Assembly (NCBI GenBank): GCA_002371675.1
Contig: DFGE01000022.1
Span: 204,180 to 268,179 of the forward strand
Origin: Clostridiales bacterium UBA3758
GTDB taxonomy: Bacteria; Bacillota; Clostridia; Oscillospirales; Oscillospiraceae
DNA length: 64,000 bases
Reading direction: 5' to 3'
Notes under the pieces: model-generated
The model's input: the letters and a program-made list of their open reading frames with translations, nothing else
Database searches by the model: none
Told to the model about the DNA's origin: nothing
In this document: piece after piece, positions 59,629 to 64,000 of the stretch
How positions within the stretch are numbered: position 1 is the stretch's first letter
Layout of the letters: each line of letters starts with the position of its first letter
Program-made: the position numbers and the translations under genes

Positions 59629-60861
59629 TCAGACGTCGCGCACGAGCGGCATGGACATGCAGCGCGGGCCGCCGCGGCCCCTGCTGAGCTCCGCAGAGGG
59701 GATCTCCAGGACAGTGAGGCCCTTTTCGCGGAGAATGTCGTTGGTGATCTGGTTGCGCTGGTAGACGATGATCTTGCCCGGCTCAAGGCAGAGCGTGTTG
59801 GAGCCGTCGTTCCACTGCTCGCGCGCCGAGGCGATCATGTCGTCCCCGCCGCAGCGGATGAGCTCCACCTTGTCGACCCGCGCGTAGTACTCCAGCAGGT
59901 GCTCCAGATCGGCGTCGATGCGGCGGATACGCAGATCGGCGGGATCGCGCTTGCCGGGCGTGATCTCATAGACGCTGAGCGGGCCGAGGATTGCCGGGTG
60001 GATCGTGAACTTATCGTAATCCACCTGAGTGAAGACCGTGTCGAGATGCATGAACGCGCGGCAACGCGGGATATCAAAGGCCAGCACCGTGCGGATCTGC
60101 GCGTCGGGGTCGCTGAACAGAGCGCGGGCGGCCCGCTCCACGCCGTCGGGGCTGGTGCGCTCCGAGAGACCGATGGCCAGGGTGTCCTCCGTGAGGTTCA
60201 GCACGTCGCCGCCCTCGATGGAGCCATGGAAGGAGCGGTCGTAGTAGCGCGTGATCTTGCCGGCGAAGTCCGGGTGATAGCGGAAGATATAGTCCGCATA
60301 GATGGTCTCGCGGCGGCGTGTCGAAAAATGCATGCGGTTGAGCAGGATCCCGTCGCCCACGGAGGCGAACGGGTCACGCGTGAAATAGAGGTTCGGCATC
60401 GGGGCGACAACAAGATCGTCCGGCGGGGCGATGCGGTCCTCGAGAGAATAGGCGTGCGTAGCGCTGCCCATCTCGCGCAGCGTGATGCCCTCCATCGTCT
60501 TCTCGACGAGAGCCTTGCCGGCATAACGCTCCATCAGATGGTCAAAAAGCTTGTCCTGCCAGCGGCGGGTCTTGATATTGCCCTCCTCGAGCCACTGATA
60601 AAGAAAGGTCTCGGTAAGCTCGGGGTTCTGCTGCAGGACCTCCGTCATCAGATCCTCCAGATACACGACCTCCGCGCCGTTTTCCCGCAGGACGCGGGCA
60701 AAGGCGTCATGCTCCTCCTGCGCGACCTTGAGATAGGGAATGTCGTCAAACAGAAGCTCGCCGAGGCGATCCGGCGTCAGATTGAGCAGCTCGCGCCCGG
60801 GGCGGTGCAGCAGCACCTTGCGCAGGGGCTTGATTTCATTGCGGACACAGATCCCGTTCAT
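59629..60861 (-). CDS. arcA: Arginine deiminase
   Basis: Hydrolyses arginine to citrulline and ammonia. The 410 residues carry the family signatures FTRDPFASVGDGILLNRMHF, YDRSFHGSIEGGDVLNL, FMHLDTVFTQVDYDKF (catalytic His region) and the C-terminal cysteine motif SRGRGGPRCMSMPLVR. First gene of arcA-argF-arcC. No arginine/ornithine antiporter (arcD) is in the operon. AAAGGAGAAGCC precedes the ATG. I found no good -35/-10 pair upstream, so an activator may be needed. Confidence 0.97.
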   Translation of the reverse strand: MNGICVRNEIKPLRKVLLHRPGRELLNLTPDRLGELLFDDIPYLKVAQEEHDAFARVLRENGAEVVYLEDLMTEVLQQNPELTETFLYQWLEEGNIKTRRWQDKLFDHLMERYAGKALVEKTMEGITLREMGSATHAYSLEDRIAPPDDLVVAPMPNLYFTRDPFASVGDGILLNRMHFSTRRRETIYADYIFRYHPDFAGKITRYYDRSFHGSIEGGDVLNLTEDTLAIGLSERTSPDGVERAARALFSDPDAQIRTVLAFDIPRCRAFMHLDTVFTQVDYDKFTIHPAILGPLSVYEITPGKRDPADLRIRRIDADLEHLLEYYARVDKVELIRCGGDDMIASAREQWNDGSNTLCLEPGKIIVYQRNQITNDILREKGLTVLEIPSAELSRGRGGPRCMSMPLVRDV

Positions 60862-61079
60862 GGCTTCTCCTTTCCGCGCGTGCAGCAGAACACCGCTGTG
60901 CGCCGGTATTGGGTATTGTATGTTTAGATTTTACGCTAATTTGCGTCAGGGCGTTGGAACATTCAAGGCGATTGCGTTGTATTTTTCAGCATTCTTCCCA
61001 GCGAGCGATTGGCTCTTTCCACGCGCGGGAATTCATGGTATCATAGTTGCGAAATCCTGTACCGAAGGGGTGCTTATCC
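60862..61079. other. Divergent regulatory region of arcA and the DJ-1 gene
   Basis: Contains a small palindrome ACGC-TAATTT-GCGT (60932-60945) and AT-rich stretches but no convincing sigma-A promoter for arcA. For the plus-strand gene TATCAT (61039-61044) is a possible -10 with a poor -35. Confidence 0.4.
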
Positions 61080-61640
61080 ATGAAGAAAGCGATGATATTG
61101 CTGGCGGACGGCTTCGAGGACGTGGAGGCCTTCACCGTGGTGGACCTGCTGCGCCGGGCCAGAATCACCTGCGACATGATCTCGATGTCCGAGCGGAAAA
61201 GCGTCACGGCAAGCCACGGCATCACCGTGACAGCGGATGTGAAATTCACCAAAGCGGAGCTGGACAGTTACCAGGCGCTGATCCTGCCGGGCGGTCTGCG
61301 CGGCACGGAGGCGCTCCGGGAGGACTTCCGCGTGCTCCAGCTCGTGCGCGACTATCACGACGCGCAGCTGCTCACGGCGGCGATCTGCGCCGCGCCAACC
61401 GTTTTCGGCCGAGCCGGCATTCTGGAGGAGAAGCGCGCCTGCTGCTACCCCGGTCTGGAATCCGGGTTGATTGGAGCGGAGGTCTGCTATGACCCGGTCG
61501 TCGTCGACGGGAACATCGTCACCAGCCGCGGGCTCGGCACGGCGCTGCCCTTCGCGCTCACGCTGGTGCGTCTGCTTGCCGGCGAGGAGGAGCAGAAGCG
61601 GCTCGCCGGGAAGATCGTCTACAGCGGCCCTCTCTATTGA
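61080..61640 (+). CDS. DJ-1/PfpI family protein
   Basis: A 186-residue class I glutamine-amidotransferase-like protein of the DJ-1/ThiJ group. The nucleophile elbow AICAAP holds Cys103, with the conserved Glu in ADGFEDVEA near residue 16 and the ILPGG motif. Members act as protein or small-molecule deglycases, chaperones or redox sensors; the specific role is open. ATG at 61080 follows AAGGGG. It is followed 19 bases later by rnz. Confidence 0.9.
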   Translation: MKKAMILLADGFEDVEAFTVVDLLRRARITCDMISMSERKSVTASHGITVTADVKFTKAELDSYQALILPGGLRGTEALREDFRVLQLVRDYHDAQLLTAAICAAPTVFGRAGILEEKRACCYPGLESGLIGAEVCYDPVVVDGNIVTSRGLGTALPFALTLVRLLAGEEEQKRLAGKIVYSGPLY

Positions 61641-61659
61641 GACCCAATCTGAGACGTAT

Positions 61660-62589
61660 ATGATCGACTGTATTCTGCTCGGCTGCGGCGCAACGATGCC
61701 CCTGCCCGCGCGCGCCCTGAGCGCGCTCGTGCTGCGCTGCCGCGGGCGAGGTATTTTGTTTGACTGCGGAGAGGGCACACAAACTGCGCTGCGGCGCGAG
61801 AAAGTGAGTCCCCTCAAGCTCGACGTCATTGCCCTGACGCATTACCACGGCGACCACATTTTCGGTCTGCCCGGGCTGCTGCAGACAATGAGCTGCCTGG
61901 GGCGCCGTGAAGCGCTAACGGTCACAGGCCCTCCCGGGCTGGAGTCCGCTCTGTCGCCGATCCTGGAGCTGGCAGCTGTGGAGGAGTTTGAGATCCGCCT
62001 TGCAGAGGATTCAGCCCTGTCTCTGCATGACCTGCACCCAGCCTGGCCGGAGGGCGCTGCGCTCACCGCCTTTCCGACCGAGCATCGCGTGCCCAGCGTG
62101 GGTTACGTCTTCTCCCTCCCCCGCCCGCCCAAGTTCATGCCCGAACGCGCGGAGGCGCTGGGCGTAGCGAAATCCGATTGGAAGACGATCATCCGCGAAC
62201 CGGACGCTCTGTATCCCTGCGCATCCGGTATGGTGAAAGGCCGCGAGCTGCTCGGAGAGGCGCGCCATGGTATGAAGGTCGTCTTTTCCGGGGATACGCG
62301 ACCCTGTCCCTCGCTTCGAGACGCTGCGCGGGACGCGGATCTGCTCGTGCATGACGCTACCTATGCCTCGCATGACGACAGAGAAAACGCGATCCTCTAT
62401 GGACACAGTCTGTTCCGTGAGGCCGCGGAGCTCGCAGCAAGCGCAGCTGCGCAGCGTCTCTGGCTCACGCATTTTTCGCAGACGATCGTCTCGCCGAAGG
62501 ATGCGCTCCCGGAAGCGCAGGCCGTCTTCCCTGCAGCCGAATGCGGCTATGACGGAAAGCGCGTCACGCTGCGCTATGCGGAGGCGTAA
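61660..62589 (+). CDS. rnz: Ribonuclease Z
   Basis: MBL-fold endonuclease that removes 3' trailers from tRNA precursors, mainly those lacking CCA. The 309 residues have the zinc motif THYHGDHIFGLPG (His61, His63, Asp65, His66), LGCGATMPLPAR at the N-terminus and FSGDTRPCPSL. The second position is Tyr where many have Leu (THLHGDH). The ribosome binding site is weak, so translation may depend on coupling to the DJ-1 gene. Confidence 0.93.
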   Translation: MIDCILLGCGATMPLPARALSALVLRCRGRGILFDCGEGTQTALRREKVSPLKLDVIALTHYHGDHIFGLPGLLQTMSCLGRREALTVTGPPGLESALSPILELAAVEEFEIRLAEDSALSLHDLHPAWPEGAALTAFPTEHRVPSVGYVFSLPRPPKFMPERAEALGVAKSDWKTIIREPDALYPCASGMVKGRELLGEARHGMKVVFSGDTRPCPSLRDAARDADLLVHDATYASHDDRENAILYGHSLFREAAELAASAAAQRLWLTHFSQTIVSPKDALPEAQAVFPAAECGYDGKRVTLRYAEA

Positions 62590-62590
62590 C

Positions 62591-62639
62591 GAAAGAATCC
62601 CCCTGTCGGGTTCAAAACGTCCGACAGGGGGATTCTTTC
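62591..62639. terminator. Terminator between rnz and the NifX-like gene
   Basis: A long stem GAAAGAATCCCCCTGTCGG / CCGACAGGGGGATTCTTTC between convergent genes. Confidence 0.9.
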
Positions 62640-62641
62640 AT

Positions 62642-63061
62642 TCAGCAGCCGCAGGAGCCGCCGCAGCCACAGCCGCAGTCTCCGCCCTCGGCGCTGCCGC
62701 AGCCGCCGCAGCTCCCGCAGGAACCGCCGCAGCCGCCTTCGGCGCCTTCGATGGGCAGTTGACCGGTCACGAGCATATCCGCTGCGGTATCCGCGTCGCC
62801 GCAAAAGCCGGAAACAGGAACAATGCCCGCCGCGAGCAGCTGAGCCTTCGCGGAGCCGCTCATCACGCCCGCGATCACCGCAGCGACGTCCTGCTCCTTC
62901 ATGAACTCCGCCATGGCCTCCTGGGTCTCCCGCTCCGAGGAGTCGATCAGGACCTTGGTGCAGTCAGTGACATATTCGCCGTATTCGTAGATCGCAAAGC
63001 ATTTGCAGGAGGCGAAGTTCTCGCAGATCTGGCCGTCCTGGTACGCAACAGCAATTTTCAT
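62642..63061 (-). CDS. NifX/NifB-like cofactor-binding protein with Cys-Gly tail
   Basis: A 139-residue protein. Residues 1-105 are a dinitrogenase iron-molybdenum cofactor-type (RNase H-like) domain, with KIAVAYQDGQICENF and VIAGVMSGSAKAQLLAAGIVPV. The last 30 residues are almost only Gly, Cys and Ser, with nine cysteines, suggesting metal or Fe-S binding. AAAGGAGAAGACC precedes the ATG. It follows the Nbp35 gene by 18 bases, a pairing common in anaerobes without nitrogenase, where it probably serves Fe-S or metal handling. Confidence 0.87.
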   Translation of the reverse strand: MKIAVAYQDGQICENFASCKCFAIYEYGEYVTDCTKVLIDSSERETQEAMAEFMKEQDVAAVIAGVMSGSAKAQLLAAGIVPVSGFCGDADTAADMLVTGQLPIEGAEGGCGGSCGSCGGCGSAEGGDCGCGCGGSCGC

Positions 63062-63079
63062 GGTCTTCTCCTTTTTCGA

Positions 63080-63898
63080 TCAGGCAATCGCATCCGCCAG
63101 CGCAGCGAGCTCGGGATTGGAGACCTCTTCCACGCGACCGGCATCCACCAGCTTGGCGATGGCGGGGTCGATGGGCAACCGGGCATAGTGTTCGATGCCG
63201 TGCTCGGCGGCGATCTGCGCGACCTTGCTTTCGCCGAAGATTTCATGCTCCTTCCCGCAATCGGGACACTTGAAGTAGCTCATGTTCTCCACAAGGCCGA
63301 GCACCGGCACATGCATCATGCTCGCCATGTTGACCGCCTTGCTGACGATCATGCTGACGAGATCCTGCGGGGTGGAGACGATAACGACGCCGTCGATCGG
63401 CAGAGACTGGAAAACAGTCAGCGGCACGTCGCCGGTGCCGGGAGGCATATCGACGAACATATAGTCCACATCCTGCCACAGCACGTCCGTCCAGAACTGG
63501 GTGACAGCGCCGGCAATGACCGGGCCGCGCCATACGACGGGCTCCGTCTCGTTTTCGAGGATGAGGTTGATGGACATGACCTGGATCCCGGTGGATGACG
63601 CGGCTGGGATGAGGAATTCATCCGTGCCCATGGCCTTGTCGGTGATGCCGAAGGATTTCGGGATGGAAGGGCCGGTGATATCGGCGTCCAGCACGGCAGT
63701 GCGATGTCCGCGGCGCTGCATCTCGGAAGCCAGCATCGAGGTGACGAGGGATTTGCCCACGCCGCCCTTGCCAGAGACTACGGCAATAACCTTTTTAACG
63801 CTGGAGTAGCGGTTCAACTCCTTGCGGAAGCTCTGCGGGTTCTGGCGGGACTCGCAGTTTTCCGCGCAATGGGAGCAATCATGATTGCATTCGCTCAT
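63080..63898 (-). CDS. Mrp/Nbp35 family Fe-S carrier ATPase
   Basis: A 272-residue P-loop ATPase that binds and transfers 4Fe-4S clusters. The N-terminus carries a Nbp35-type cysteine motif (CNHDCSHCAENC), then the deviant Walker A SGKGGVGKS, DADITGPSIPK, DMPPGTGD and the cluster-bridging CPDCGKE near residue 218. It is encoded with the NifX-like protein, a probable partner. A promoter lies at 63941-63968. Confidence 0.93.
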   Translation of the reverse strand: MSECNHDCSHCAENCESRQNPQSFRKELNRYSSVKKVIAVVSGKGGVGKSLVTSMLASEMQRRGHRTAVLDADITGPSIPKSFGITDKAMGTDEFLIPAASSTGIQVMSINLILENETEPVVWRGPVIAGAVTQFWTDVLWQDVDYMFVDMPPGTGDVPLTVFQSLPIDGVVIVSTPQDLVSMIVSKAVNMASMMHVPVLGLVENMSYFKCPDCGKEHEIFGESKVAQIAAEHGIEHYARLPIDPAIAKLVDAGRVEEVSNPELAALADAIA

Positions 63899-63940
63899 TC
63901 ATTCAGATCCTTTCCGAACCGGTAGTATTCAAGCTTCTCT

Positions 63941-63968
63941 ATTATACAGAAGTCTCGGAAAAAGTCAA
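63941..63968 (-). promoter_or_regulatory. Sigma-A promoter of the Nbp35-NifX unit
   Basis: On the minus strand TTGACT (63963-63968) and a perfect TATAAT (63941-63946) are 16 bases apart, about 43 bases before the start. Confidence 0.7.
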
Positions 63969-64000
63969 ATCCCATCTCCGCTGATTCAGGGCAGAACAGT

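Noticed and set aside
62642..62745. CRISPR-like or tandem DNA repeat of CCGCCGCAG units
   Set aside because: The repetition is the coding sequence of the Cys-Gly tail of the NifX-like protein, with no spacers.

Overview
The window reads as a chromosomal segment of a GC-rich, endospore-forming, anaerobic Firmicute, most likely a clostridial gut bacterium of the Oscillospiraceae type. The evidence is the Gram-positive PolC replicase, the spoIIGA-sigE pair, a CIRCE-controlled groESL operon, class II GalT, a DUF438/PAS protein, an Nbp35/NifX-like pair and an arginine deiminase operon. Genes are dense, lie on both strands and are mostly housekeeping. I see no phage, insertion sequence, plasmid gene or CRISPR array. 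The taxonomic placement is an inference from gene content.

Layout. Bases 1-12.4 kb hold the end of galK with galT, moaC, a SpoIVFB-like protease, a MoxR / DUF58 / transglutaminase operon, a PAP2 phosphatase, plsY, a family 2 glycosidase and thiN. Bases 12.4-18.2 kb hold prmA, a small zinc-ribbon gene, a DUF438/PAS sensor behind a tiny membrane protein, a DTG-repeat surface protein, two structured repeats, tRNA-Leu(CAA) and a DegV protein. Bases 18.2-32.7 kb are one long minus-strand block: groESL, then the envelope, isoprenoid and translation cluster pyrH-frr-uppS-(alkD-like)-dxr-rseP-ispG-polC followed by an RNA methyltransferase and a lipid kinase. Divergent from pyrH are spoIIGA and sigE, then mgtE with a long structured leader.

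Bases 36.3-49.8 kb carry a MATE exporter, a Gx transporter / NusG_II pair, a SleB-like hydrolase, a cytosolic BMP-domain protein with a metallophosphoesterase, a SUV3-like RNA helicase, sbcCD, a Nudix hydrolase and a D,D-carboxypeptidase. Bases 50-64 kb carry regulators (TetR, AraC, and an AraC protein with two DNA-binding modules), argS, the arcA-argF-arcC arginine deiminase operon, a DJ-1 protein, RNase Z and a NifX-like / Nbp35 pair.

Most promoters I could place are sigma-A-like with 17-base spacers, and most transcription units end at clear hairpins. The observations most worth following are: (1) the mgtE leader, with a 29-codon upstream ORF containing a DPxPL motif and several mutually exclusive pairings, one of which covers the mgtE start; (2) two 97-base repeats directly downstream of tRNA-Leu whose stems show compensatory changes; (3) the cytosolic ParB-like/BMP protein overlapping a metallophosphoesterase gene; (4) an AlkD-like gene in the place usually held by cdsA; (5) a 22-base-spaced promoter before spoIIGA like the Spo0A-activated spoIIG promoter.
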